A DNA stretch of 64,000 nt from Streptomyces olivochromogenes (GTDB lineage: Bacteria > Actinomycetota > Actinomycetes > Streptomycetales > Streptomycetaceae): the NCBI RefSeq assembly GCF_001514115.1, contig NZ_KQ948465.1:239546-303545 (forward strand). Direction: 5' to 3'. The notes beneath the pieces were generated by a model. It saw nothing but the letters and a program-made list of their open reading frames with translations. It searched no databases and was not told the origin of the DNA. Both the position numbers and the translations under genes were made by a program. Of this stretch, positions 54,101 through 61,791 are shown in pieces (within the stretch, counting starts at the first letter, position 1; each line of letters starts with the position of its first letter).

Positions 54101-54799
54101 GACGAGGCCAAGGGCGAGTACGAGGAGGCACTGCGACTGGCCTTCGAGGTCGGCGCCTACGCCGAGACGCCCTTCCTCATGGCGCGGCTGGCCGAGCTCG
54201 CCTACCGAGCCGGCGAGCGCTCCCAGGCGCTGACCGCCCTGGACGAGGCGAACGCCGCGGCCGAGCGGTACAGCGTCACGGACTCCGGCGCCTTCGTCCG
54301 TCTGCTCCGCGCCCAGCTGGCACTGGACGACGGTGAGGTCGCCTTCGCGCGTGAACAGTGGGCGCAGGCGAGCGAGATGACCGTCCGCGGCACCCCGCCG
54401 CCACAGTTCATGGCGGCGCTGAACTGGGTCGAGGCGCTCGTGACGGCCGCCGAGTCCGGCCCGGAGCCCGGCCTGCGCAAGATGGTCGACGCGTTGGCCG
54501 GGGCGGTGACGGGGCGGTGCGCCGACGTGGTGACGGCGAGCCTCGTCGAGAGTGCGGCGGGCCTGCTGTCCGAGCTCGGCGACCATCCCCGAGCGGCCCG
54601 TCTGCTCGCCGCGGGCACTTCCTGGCGCGGCGGTCACCCCCGTCCCACCCAGGAGCGCACCGGTGCCGAGCGCACGGAGAGCGCCGCGCGTGCCGCTCTC
54701 GGTCCCGTCCGCCATGAGTCCGAGCGGACGACGGGGGCGGGTTTCACCCAGGCTGACGCCCTGCGGGAGCTCGCGGAGGCGCTGAAGGAGTACGAGTAG
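51179..54799 (+). CDS. SARP/AfsR-type regulator: BTAD, NB-ARC ATPase, TPR
   Basis: 1206 residues from GTG 51179. N-terminal winged helix (MRYRILGVAQAEDD.., about 1-95), BTAD domain (about 98-240), then a NB-ARC/AAA ATPase with Walker A LTGPGGSGKTR (about 335) and Walker B LLILDNCEHV. A helical, TPR-like C-terminus follows. Such proteins activate secondary metabolism or development. An in-frame run of Gly-Ser-Leu-Thr repeats (586-618) interrupts the winged region after the ATPase. Convergent with the sigma factor fusion gene. Confidence 0.9.
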   Translation: MRYRILGVAQAEDDQGAPVALGGPRVRALLTALARRTDRTTTPQTLIDEVWADDPPLDAPAALQALVGRLRRALGKDAVASEAGGYRLRATKDDVDLFVFERQVRDGKAALDRGDASTAAHTLRDALALWHGQALADLPDRDAATRLDALRLEATRTRIGADLRLGRAPDVVPELKELTTAHPYDEALHALLIRALRDAGRGADALAAYEGVRRALQEGLGADPGRELQRLHAELLAPAGAGGPGPIPVDADHRVRREGDAAEAATGRGRRVDTGSFEERPTPHPTEDGHSRPGPDPRLDPERTGNLRPRLNSFVGREPELDAIRSDVQRARLVTLTGPGGSGKTRLAEEAAAGLPGAWLVELAPLDRPEAVPGAVVSALGLRETVLMTHEMAMVGQDDPLGLLVEYCAPRSQLLILDNCEHVIGAAAELAETLLTRCPGLTVLATSREPLGVPGELVRPVEPLPPDPARRLFMERAAAVRPDADAALHDHEAVDEICRRLDGLPLAIELAAARLRLLTPRQIADRLDDRFRLLTSGSRTALPRQQTLRAVVDWSWDLLDERERAVLCEASVFAGGWDLTAAEAVCTGSLTGSLTGSLTGSLTGSVTGSNTASLTGPVAGGVADLVGALVDKSLIIATPSAPSAPSEEDGGGGMRYRMLETIHEYATERAAEVPELRAAAERRHRAWARDLVEGAEPLLRSAAQLPWIHRLETELDNIRAALHRAIVAGAEEDAGAIVLAMGWFWWLRNFRREGEEWTDRLLRLGAALDARRVASEANRAHGGEGGDAGDGGDGCEGIGGGDLFADLDRFDPLAAFLDAPDHEESHPLHGMRMRTRMLHLFMLVETDPLDAGAHPRIREYILRVRDFFEKGGPAAATMPGIVWPMTAFFLSGWHDVRPSMDAALANCREFGGEWEIGVTLMFRTHMVVDAPGGMPGVDDDLAELRVLSRRVGDRWVRAQVCSAAGEAAMARGFYDEAKGEYEEALRLAFEVGAYAETPFLMARLAELAYRAGERSQALTALDEANAAAERYSVTDSGAFVRLLRAQLALDDGEVAFAREQWAQASEMTVRGTPPPQFMAALNWVEALVTAAESGPEPGLRKMVDALAGAVTGRCADVVTASLVESAAGLLSELGDHPRAARLLAAGTSWRGGHPRPTQERTGAERTESAARAALGPVRHESERTTGAGFTQADALRELAEALKEYE
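52937..53032 (+). repeat. Eight 12-bp coding repeats in the SARP regulator
   Basis: ACCGGTTCCCTC repeated from 52937 in 12-bp steps, the first four exact and the next four degenerate, encoding (TGSL)n. Multiples of 12 keep the frame if the number changes. Confidence 0.92.
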
Positions 54800-54909
54800 G
54801 GAATGCGAGAGGGAGTACGAGCAAGGAGTACGAGAGGGAGTGCGAGTTACTAGTTACGAGTAGGGAGTACGAGCAAGGAGTGCGGGTCGAGGGCGAGGAG
54901 TAATTCACC
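54800..54909. repeat. Degenerate GAGTACGAG repeats between convergent genes
   Basis: The gap is made of variants of GGAGTACGAG(C/A)A(A/G); TACGAGCAAGGAGT occurs twice (54824, 54868). It looks like slippage of the last codons (Glu-Tyr-Glu) of the SARP gene past its stop. No terminator hairpin is visible. Confidence 0.7.
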
Positions 54910-57021
54910 TCACTGGCACTGGAACTTGGACTCCGCCCAGTCCGCCAGGGCCACCGCGTCGAATCTCGTGTGCGGTTCGACGGCCAGCCGAACCGTTCTG
55001 CGGCCGGTGAGGTTCACATGCACGGGGATCGCGGGTTCGCCGCCCTTGATCAGTGGCGACTGCCACAGGCGCACTCCGTCGGCGTACACGGAGAAGCTCA
55101 CCTGGCCGAGGCCCAGCGTCAGGTCGTCCACGCCGACCAGTGCGTCGTACGCCGAGCAGCTGCGGTTGAGGTCGATGGTGACCGAGGACTCGCCGTGCAC
55201 GGTCACACCGTGGGTGTACCGCTGACCCGCGATCGAGACTCCCCACCGCTGCCACACCCAGCTGCTCTCGCCGAGCCGCATCTCGGGCTCGGTGTGGTCA
55301 CCGGTGACGCCGTACTTCAACTCGTTCCACTGGTAGACGACCGGTGCGGGAGGCGGCGGCGGGGTGGGCGTCGGAGTGGGGGCCGGCGCGGGGGTGGCTG
55401 TGGGCGTGGGCTTCGGCTCGGCCCGCGTCGGGGTGGGCGTGGGTGACGGCTTGGGGGTGGGCTTCGGGGTGGGCCGGGGAGTCGGGGTCGGGCTGGGCCT
55501 CGGTGCGGAGGCCACCACCGGGGCCCCCGGCGCGGGCTTCTTCGAGGGAGTCGGCGTCGGCTGTGGCGGTGGCGCCTCGACCACCGGCGAGGTGGCCGGC
55601 GGCTTGGCCTCGGGCCTCTTGGCCGGGCTGCCGTTGCCGACGAGGGCCAGTGCCACCGCCGCGGCGGCCACCGCGACGACTCCCGCCGCGATACCGGCCT
55701 TGACCGGCGCGCCCAGCCCCTCCGAGGCGGCCGCGCCGCCCCCGGCGCCCGCCCCGCCCGAGCCACCGCCCGCCGCCCCGCCCGCCGTCCCGGCCGAGCC
55801 CGATGCCCCGCCCGAGACCGCAGCCCCGCCCGAGCCGCCGCTCACCGCTGCCGCTGCGCCCGCCGCCCCGGCCGCCCCCGCTCCGGCGCCACCGGCGATG
55901 AGCGCGACGGCCTTCGCGTACCCGGCGGCACCGAACCAACCGATGACCGCGACCGGCACGACCGCGGGGATCCCGCTGGCGACTTCCTTGATCTGACCCG
56001 CGGCCAGCCGGCACTTGGCGCACTCCTCCAGGTGCTTGCGCAGTCCGCGCTCGGCCCGGGTGCGCAGACCGCCGCGGGCGTAGGCGCCGAGCCGGTCGGC
56101 GTAGCGCGCGCACTCCTCGTCCATGGTGAGTGTGGCGCTGACGTGTGCCTGGAGGTAGGCCTGCTTCAGGCCCTCGCGGGCGCGGCTGGCCAGGACGCGG
56201 GTGCCGTTGGCGTCGAGTCCGAAGAGCGTGGCGACCTCGCTCGGGGACTCGTCCTCGACCTCCGTGTGCCACAGCACGGCCTGCCAGCGCTCCGGCAGCG
56301 ACCGGAAGGCCCGCATGGCCATCGACTGCTCGGCCTCGTGCATCGCCCGTACGTCGGCACCCAGGTCCGACGTTTCGTCGTCGGACACGTCGGAGGTGCG
56401 GGAGGACTGCGCGGCGAACAGCGCGAAGTCGTCGACCAGTTGTTCCCGTTTCGCGGAGTTCGTCCAGCTCGCGGCGACGCGGCGGACCGTGGTGAGCAGA
56501 TACGCGCGTACGGCGTGCTCGGGGCCGTGGCCGCGGCGGACCGCCTGGAGCATGCGGGCGAACACCTCGGCGGTGAGGTCGTCCGCGGTGTGCGCGTCCC
56601 GGCAGCAGGTGCGGGCATAGCGACGGACGGCTTCGGCGTGCCGGCGGTACAACTCCTCGTACGCCGTGTCGTCGCCCGCCCGCATCCGCCCGATCAGATC
56701 GGCGTCGGACGGCGGTTGCTCCGGCGGGGGCGGCAGCACGCCCCCGACGTCACGCCGGTCGAACCGGTCGCGCTGCGCCGGAACGCTGGGGTCCCTCGGG
56801 GCACCCGAAGTGCCTGAAGGACCTGGGGCACCCGAAGTGCCTGAAGCGCCCGGGGCACCGGAAGTGCCTGAAGTACCCGAAGTGCCTGGAGTGTCCAGTG
56901 GACCCGAGGGTTCCGGGGTGATGCCCGACGGACCGCCCTGGCTCGGTACCTGCCGCGAGGGCGACCCGCCGGCCTCCGCGCCACCGTCACCGAGTGACTC
57001 GTCCCGCCCGTCAACGCTCAT
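54910..57021 (-). CDS. ECF-type sigma factor fused to zinc-finger, membrane and NPCBM domains
   Basis: 703 residues from ATG 57021. Residues 41-78 are PGTSG repeats; 106-180 is sigma region 2 (DDTAYEELYRRHAEAVRRYAR, DLTAEVFARM) and 238-292 is region 4. His330, Cys334 and Cys337 (HLEECAKC) form an anti-sigma-type zinc motif. Hydrophobic segments lie at 352-378 and 441-462, separated by Gly/Ala-rich sequence. A Pro/Thr linker (464-560) and an NPCBM carbohydrate-binding domain (563-700: THGVTVHGESSVTIDL, VGVDD, VYADG) follow. It looks like a membrane-tethered sigma factor with its own sensor. Confidence 0.85.
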   Translation of the reverse strand: MSVDGRDESLGDGGAEAGGSPSRQVPSQGGPSGITPEPSGPLDTPGTSGTSGTSGAPGASGTSGAPGPSGTSGAPRDPSVPAQRDRFDRRDVGGVLPPPPEQPPSDADLIGRMRAGDDTAYEELYRRHAEAVRRYARTCCRDAHTADDLTAEVFARMLQAVRRGHGPEHAVRAYLLTTVRRVAASWTNSAKREQLVDDFALFAAQSSRTSDVSDDETSDLGADVRAMHEAEQSMAMRAFRSLPERWQAVLWHTEVEDESPSEVATLFGLDANGTRVLASRAREGLKQAYLQAHVSATLTMDEECARYADRLGAYARGGLRTRAERGLRKHLEECAKCRLAAGQIKEVASGIPAVVPVAVIGWFGAAGYAKAVALIAGGAGAGAAGAAGAAAAVSGGSGGAAVSGGASGSAGTAGGAAGGGSGGAGAGGGAAASEGLGAPVKAGIAAGVVAVAAAAVALALVGNGSPAKRPEAKPPATSPVVEAPPPQPTPTPSKKPAPGAPVVASAPRPSPTPTPRPTPKPTPKPSPTPTPTRAEPKPTPTATPAPAPTPTPTPPPPPAPVVYQWNELKYGVTGDHTEPEMRLGESSWVWQRWGVSIAGQRYTHGVTVHGESSVTIDLNRSCSAYDALVGVDDLTLGLGQVSFSVYADGVRLWQSPLIKGGEPAIPVHVNLTGRRTVRLAVEPHTRFDAVALADWAESKFQCQ

Positions 57022-57262
57022 CGCGGAAAGCCCCCGCCTGCACACTCGGACCCGAATACCGGGACAGAGTGCCACACGCTTCAGGGGCGGGACCCCACCG
57101 CACGGACCAACCACTCGTCCGTGGGGACTTGCCACACGACAGCACTAGTGGTCACCCGTTTGGGGAATAGTCAATGAACGCTCCCCGCAAGGCAGTTGCG
57201 CCACGGCCGGAATGCGCGGACCCCGAACTCCGTCACCTCGGACTCCGTCACCCCGGCCGCCG

Positions 57263-58042
57263 TCACGCCGGCCGCGAGCGCAGCCCCTCCAGCAGGATGT
57301 CCAGCAGCCGGGCCGAGGCCGCGGCCTGCTGGGCGGCATCCGGCAGCGAAGGCGCCGCCGTGGCTATGACCAGCAGTACGTCCGCCACGGTCACGTCCGC
57401 CCGCAGCTCGCCCGCCGCGCGCGCCCGATCCACGAGCCGGCCCACCACGTCGAGCAGCGTGGCCGCACCGGCGTCGTCGGCCACCGCGGCCATGGCCTCC
57501 TCCTCGGGCGCCGACCGCTGCTCGACGAGCCGGAGCTCGGGGGCGAGCTGGGACCGCTGCTGCGGCACCCGCGCCTCGTCCACCGAGGGCCCCTCCTCCG
57601 CGACGCCGACCCGCAGCACCTGCGGCGGCAGCAGCCGCCCGGCACCCGAGGCCACCGACGTACGCAGGAAGCGCGAGAGCGCCGACCACGGCTCGTCCTC
57701 CTGACCGAGCGCCGCGCGTGCCTGGTCGGTCAGCCGGGAGGTCTCCTCCTCGGCTATCCGACGGACCAGGACGTCCTTGCTCGGGAAGCGCCGGTACACC
57801 GTGCCGACACCGACCCGGGCGCGCCGCGCCACATCCTCCATCGGCGCGCCGTACCCCAGCTCGCCGAAGACCTCGCGCGCCGCGCGCAGTACATGTTCCA
57901 GATTGCGCTGTGCGTCCACCCGTAGCGGCGTCGTCCGCGATCCGTCCACCGGACCGCGGCCGTTGCCGCCCGTTGCCGCGCCTACCGTGCCACCGTTCCC
58001 GATGGCAGACGCGGAAGACCAATGAGCATCCTGAATGTGCAT
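57263..58042 (-). CDS. atrA: TetR family regulator AtrA
   Basis: 259 residues from ATG 58042 (MHIQDAHW..), with GGGGGA 7 bases upstream. The long disordered N-terminus is followed by the helix-turn-helix VLRAAREVFGELGYGAPMEDVARRARVGVGTVYRRFPSKDVLVRRIAEEE. In S. coelicolor AtrA activates the actinorhodin activator gene and influences other antibiotics and development (established). The assignment rests on this N-terminus and on the neighbours ndh, phosphatase, MFS and MarR, recalled as the same order there. Confidence 0.85.
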   Translation of the reverse strand: MHIQDAHWSSASAIGNGGTVGAATGGNGRGPVDGSRTTPLRVDAQRNLEHVLRAAREVFGELGYGAPMEDVARRARVGVGTVYRRFPSKDVLVRRIAEEETSRLTDQARAALGQEDEPWSALSRFLRTSVASGAGRLLPPQVLRVGVAEEGPSVDEARVPQQRSQLAPELRLVEQRSAPEEEAMAAVADDAGAATLLDVVGRLVDRARAAGELRADVTVADVLLVIATAAPSLPDAAQQAAASARLLDILLEGLRSRPA

Positions 58043-58416
58043 AAGCGTTCCCCCGGTAATGACGTCTCCCCCCGGAGACTCTCCCCGCCATTGGCAGCCG
58101 GAGCGAGCGGAACAAGCTTGATTCACGAGCCCGTCGTGCGGACTCGTCGAGCGCATCCCCCTACACCCCGTCGACACACGAACATAGTTGAGTGGGGGTC
58201 AATTCAGAAGGGGCAGGTTCCGCACGGAGCGCCCCCCGATCGGAGTACGGGTCGGGTACCTCCCGATTACGCCCCCTCCGATCCCCCCGAGCACCCCCGC
58301 TGACCTGCGAACTCTTCCCGTACTCCGGCAAACAGGGCAACCCCTCGGGCCCCCGGCCGTCGGTCACACAAATTGTCGAGCCTGTGGACAAACTCAAGAG
58401 CGGGGTGCGTCATGGG
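58043..58416. other. Divergent gap between atrA and ndh
   Basis: 374 bp without an ORF; promoters for both genes. TTGTC..GACAA at 58373-58391 includes a DnaA-box match. GGAAC (58111) and GGTTCC (58218) words could belong to AtrA sites, but no clear dyad is seen. Confidence 0.5.
58383..58391 (-). promoter_or_regulatory. DnaA-box match (TGTGGACAA)
   Basis: Exact reverse complement of TTGTCCACA, 26 bp before the ndh start used here and overlapping an alternative GTG start at 58384. Confidence 0.4.
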
Positions 58417-59796
58417 ATGGTGAAGGAACCTGTGCGCATTCTCATCGTCGGCGGCGGCTACGTCGGGATGTACACCGCCCTGCGCCTCCAACGAAAGTTG
58501 AAGCCGGAACTGAATCGGGGCGAGGTCGAGATCACCGTCGTCTCCCCCGACCCCTATATGACGTATCAGCCGTTCCTTCCCGAAGCCGCCGCGGGCCTGA
58601 TCTCGCCGCGCCACGTGGTGGTCCCGCTGCGCAGGGTCCTCGACCGGTGCCGGATCGTGGTCGGCGAGGCCCACGGCATCGACCACGCCAAGCGCACCGC
58701 GACGCTCAGCACGCTCGCCACCGCCGAGGAGGGAGCGGGCACGGAGCAGATCACGTACGACGAACTCGTCCTCGCCCCCGGCTCGGTCTCACGCGCCCTC
58801 CCGATCCCCGGACTCGCCGACTACGCCATCGGCTTCAAGACCATCGAGGAGGCCATCGGGCTGCGCAACCACGTCATCGAGCAGATGGACATCGCCTCCT
58901 CCACCCGCGACCCCGCGATCCGCGACGCCGCCCTGACCTTCGTCTTCGTGGGAGGCGGTTACGCGGGTGTGGAGGCGCTCGGCGAACTCGAGGACATGGC
59001 CCGCTACGCCGCCCGCTACTACCACAACGTCAACGCCGACGACATGAAGTGGATCCTCGTCGAGGCCTCGAACCGCATCCTCCCCGAGGTCGGCGAGGAG
59101 ATGGGCAAGTACACGGTCACCCAGCTGCGCCGCCGCAACATCGACGTACGCCTCGAAACCCGCCTCGACTCCTGCGCGGACCGGATCGCCGTCCTCAGCG
59201 ACGGCGCCCGCTTCCCCACGCGTACGGTCGTGTGGACCGCCGGCGTGAAACCGCACCCGATCCTGGCCGCCACCGACCTCCCCCTCAACGGGCGAGGCCG
59301 CCTCAAGTGCACCGCGGAACTGACCGTCGACGGCGCCCCGCACGCGTGGGCGGCGGGAGACGCCGCAGCCGTCCCCGACGTCACCGCCGGGGAGCCCGGC
59401 AAGGAGACCGCGCCCAACGCCCAGCACGCGGTGCGCCAGGCCAAGGTCCTCGGCGACAACATCGCCCACTCCCTGCGCGACGAGCCCCTGGAGACGTACT
59501 CCCACAAGTACGTCGGCTCGGTCGCGTCCCTCGGGCTGCACAAGGGTGTCGCGCACGTCTACGGGCGCAAGCTGAAGGGCTATCCTGCCTGGTTCATGCA
59601 CCGCGTCTACCACCTGAGCAGGGTCCCGACCTTCAACCGCAAGGCCCGCGTACTCGCCGAATGGACCTTGGCGGGGCTCTTCAAAAGGGAGATCGTGTCC
59701 CTCGGATCGCTCGAACATCCTCGAGCGGAGTTCGAACTCGCGGCCGGTGGAAAGCATCCTATCGACCCGAAGCTCGACCCGAAGGGGTCGTCCTGA
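58417..59796 (+). CDS. Type II NADH:quinone oxidoreductase-like flavoprotein
   Basis: 459 residues. Two Rossmann motifs: RILIVGGGYVGMYTALRLQ (FAD) and FVFVGGGYAGVEALGELEDM (NADH); YMTYQPFLPEAAAG and the AWAAGDAAAVPD FAD contact confirm the family. Transfers electrons from NADH to quinone without pumping. It has a C-terminal hydrophobic/basic stretch as in membrane-associated Ndh. Start uncertain: ATG 58417 is used; GTG 58405 and GTG 58384 are in frame. Confidence 0.9.
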   Translation: MVKEPVRILIVGGGYVGMYTALRLQRKLKPELNRGEVEITVVSPDPYMTYQPFLPEAAAGLISPRHVVVPLRRVLDRCRIVVGEAHGIDHAKRTATLSTLATAEEGAGTEQITYDELVLAPGSVSRALPIPGLADYAIGFKTIEEAIGLRNHVIEQMDIASSTRDPAIRDAALTFVFVGGGYAGVEALGELEDMARYAARYYHNVNADDMKWILVEASNRILPEVGEEMGKYTVTQLRRRNIDVRLETRLDSCADRIAVLSDGARFPTRTVVWTAGVKPHPILAATDLPLNGRGRLKCTAELTVDGAPHAWAAGDAAAVPDVTAGEPGKETAPNAQHAVRQAKVLGDNIAHSLRDEPLETYSHKYVGSVASLGLHKGVAHVYGRKLKGYPAWFMHRVYHLSRVPTFNRKARVLAEWTLAGLFKREIVSLGSLEHPRAEFELAAGGKHPIDPKLDPKGSS

Positions 59797-60038
59797 CCGG
59801 ACCCAGGAACTCCACCGATCAGGCAGGCGTCTGACGGATGTCGGTCCGGTCGGCCAGACTGGTCCCGACCTTGGGCGGGCCGACGGTTCGCTCATTCGCA
59901 CGCACAGGCTTCTTCCCCAGCGCCGCATTTCCCGGGTTCCGATCAGGGAGGCAGCGCTCCAGTGGCTCCGGCCGCGGGCCGGACCCCCGGCCGGATTCCG
60001 GAGCCGACCGGAGACGACAATCACGAGGCAAGGATTCG

Positions 60039-61694
60039 GTGAACTTCACCCGCTGGAGCGCCCGGCTCCCCGGAACGCAGCGCCGCGCCGCGGCGCGGAC
60101 CGAACACACGGCCTCCCCGGACCGTCGAGGCGAGGGCTCCGTGCCCGCGGCCCGCGCCGAGCAGCTGACCGACGACGCGCCGCCCGTCCCCGCCGTCGAC
60201 GACCTGCCCGTGCGCGAGGTCCTCGACCGCGTCCCGGCCCTCGTCGCCCTCGTGCACGGCCACGACCACCGCGTGGCCTACGTCAACGACGCCTATGTGG
60301 CGGCCTTCGGCGCCCGACCCGTCGGCGGACCCGCACGCGAGGCGCTGCCCGAGCTCGCGGAGATCGGCCTGCTCCCGCTCCTCGACCAGGTGCTGCGCAG
60401 CGCCAAGCCGCGCACGGTCAAGTCCCGCAAAGCCCCCGGCGGCCGCTCGTACACCTTCACCTGCACGCCCGTCGACGCCACCCCGGACGGCCAGGACGGC
60501 GGCGTACTCGTCTTCGCCACCGACGTCACCGACCACGCCGAGGCCGCCGAGCGACTGCGCGCCAGCGAGCGTCGCCAGCGCGAGACCGCCGTCACCCTCC
60601 AGCGCTCCCTGCTCCCCCAGGAACTGGAAGAACCCGACGACCTGCGCGTCGCCGCCACCTACCAGCCCGGCGGCACCGAGGCCGCGGTCGGCGGCGACTG
60701 GTACGACGTGATCACCCTCGGCGGCGGCCGCACCGCGCTCGTCATCGGCGACGTGATGGGCCGCGGAGTGCGGGCCGCGGCCGTCATGGGGCAACTGCGC
60801 ACCGCCGTACGCGCGTACGCCCGCCTCGACCTGCCCCCGCACGAGGTCCTGCAACTCCTCGACGGACTCGCCACGGAGATCGACGCCAACCAGATCGCCA
60901 CCTGCGCGTACGCCGTCCACGACCCCAACGAGGGGCGGCTCGTGTACGCCTCCGCGGGCCACCTCCCGATCCTCGTCCGCGACGAGAACGGCACCGTGAT
61001 CCGCGCCGACGAACCCACCGGACCACCGCTCGGCACCGGCGGCTGGATGCACGCCTCGGGCTCGGTCCCGCTGGGGCCCGGCTCCACGGCCGTCCTCTAC
61101 ACCGACGGCCTGGTCGAGCGCCGCAACGAGGACCTCGACGAGGGGATCGCGTCCCTGGAGCGCGCCCTCGCGGGGGCGACGGGCACGCCCCAGGTCGTCT
61201 GCGACCGCCTCGTCCGCTCCGCGGGCGTCACCGCCGACCACGACGACGACGTGGCCGTCCTCGTCCTTCAGCACCCCGCCCGCACGGGCCCCGACGGCGA
61301 GCTCTTCCGCAACGCGGCCCTGGAGCTGCTGGGCGGGGTGGAAGCGGCTCCACGCGCGCGTGCCTTCGCCTCCGGCGTGCTGACGAGCTGGCGATTCCCG
61401 ACCGACCTCCATGATCTCGGCGTCCTCGCCACCAGCGAACTGGTCGCCAACTCCCTCCAGCACGGCACCCCGCCGATGCGCCTTCGGCTGCGCCGTACCG
61501 ACCGCCGCCTCATCATCGAGGTCACCGACGGCGACGACCATCTGCCGCGTCGGCGTCGCGCCGAGCCCGCGGACGAGGCCGGCCGCGGTATCGCGATCGT
61601 CGCGACGATCGCTTCCGGTTGGGGTTCGCGGCGTACGCCCGGGGGAGGGAAGGCGGTCTGGTGCGAGTTCGCCCTGCCCCGCACCGCCGGCTGA
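60039..61694 (+). CDS. PAS-PP2C-HATPase phosphatase/anti-sigma regulator (SpoIIE-like)
   Basis: 551 residues from GTG 60039, with AAGGA 4 bases upstream (the frame is open further, but that part is low complexity). A PAS domain at about 60-170 (VPALVALVHGHDHRVAYVNDAY), a PP2C domain at about 190-410 with GGDWYDVI and VIGDVMGRGVRAAAVMG and a late DHDDDVAVLVL, then an RsbW-like HATPase at about 440-551 (LATSELVANSLQHGTPPM, GRGIAIV). Combines phosphatase and kinase-type domains in one protein, as in Streptomyces partner-switching regulators. Possibly an operon with ndh. Confidence 0.9.
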   Translation: MNFTRWSARLPGTQRRAAARTEHTASPDRRGEGSVPAARAEQLTDDAPPVPAVDDLPVREVLDRVPALVALVHGHDHRVAYVNDAYVAAFGARPVGGPAREALPELAEIGLLPLLDQVLRSAKPRTVKSRKAPGGRSYTFTCTPVDATPDGQDGGVLVFATDVTDHAEAAERLRASERRQRETAVTLQRSLLPQELEEPDDLRVAATYQPGGTEAAVGGDWYDVITLGGGRTALVIGDVMGRGVRAAAVMGQLRTAVRAYARLDLPPHEVLQLLDGLATEIDANQIATCAYAVHDPNEGRLVYASAGHLPILVRDENGTVIRADEPTGPPLGTGGWMHASGSVPLGPGSTAVLYTDGLVERRNEDLDEGIASLERALAGATGTPQVVCDRLVRSAGVTADHDDDVAVLVLQHPARTGPDGELFRNAALELLGGVEAAPRARAFASGVLTSWRFPTDLHDLGVLATSELVANSLQHGTPPMRLRLRRTDRRLIIEVTDGDDHLPRRRRAEPADEAGRGIAIVATIASGWGSRRTPGGGKAVWCEFALPRTAG

Positions 61695-61729
61695 CCACCT
61701 GCCCCGGGTGTGTTCCCTGAGAAACAGGA

Positions 61730-61767
61730 GACGGCTGCCACCACGGTGAAACGTGGCGACAGCCGTC
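61730..61767. terminator. Terminator between phosphatase and convergent MFS gene
   Basis: GACGGCTG (61730-61737) with CAGCCGTC (61760-61767), inner CCACG/CGTGG stem. Serves both convergent genes. Confidence 0.8.
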
Positions 61768-61791
61768 GTACGAACGTCGTCCGAACCTCCG

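Noticed and set aside
48348..58391. DnaA boxes as part of a replication origin
   Set aside because: Only two isolated boxes 10 kb apart, with no dnaA/dnaN genes and no AT-rich unwinding region.
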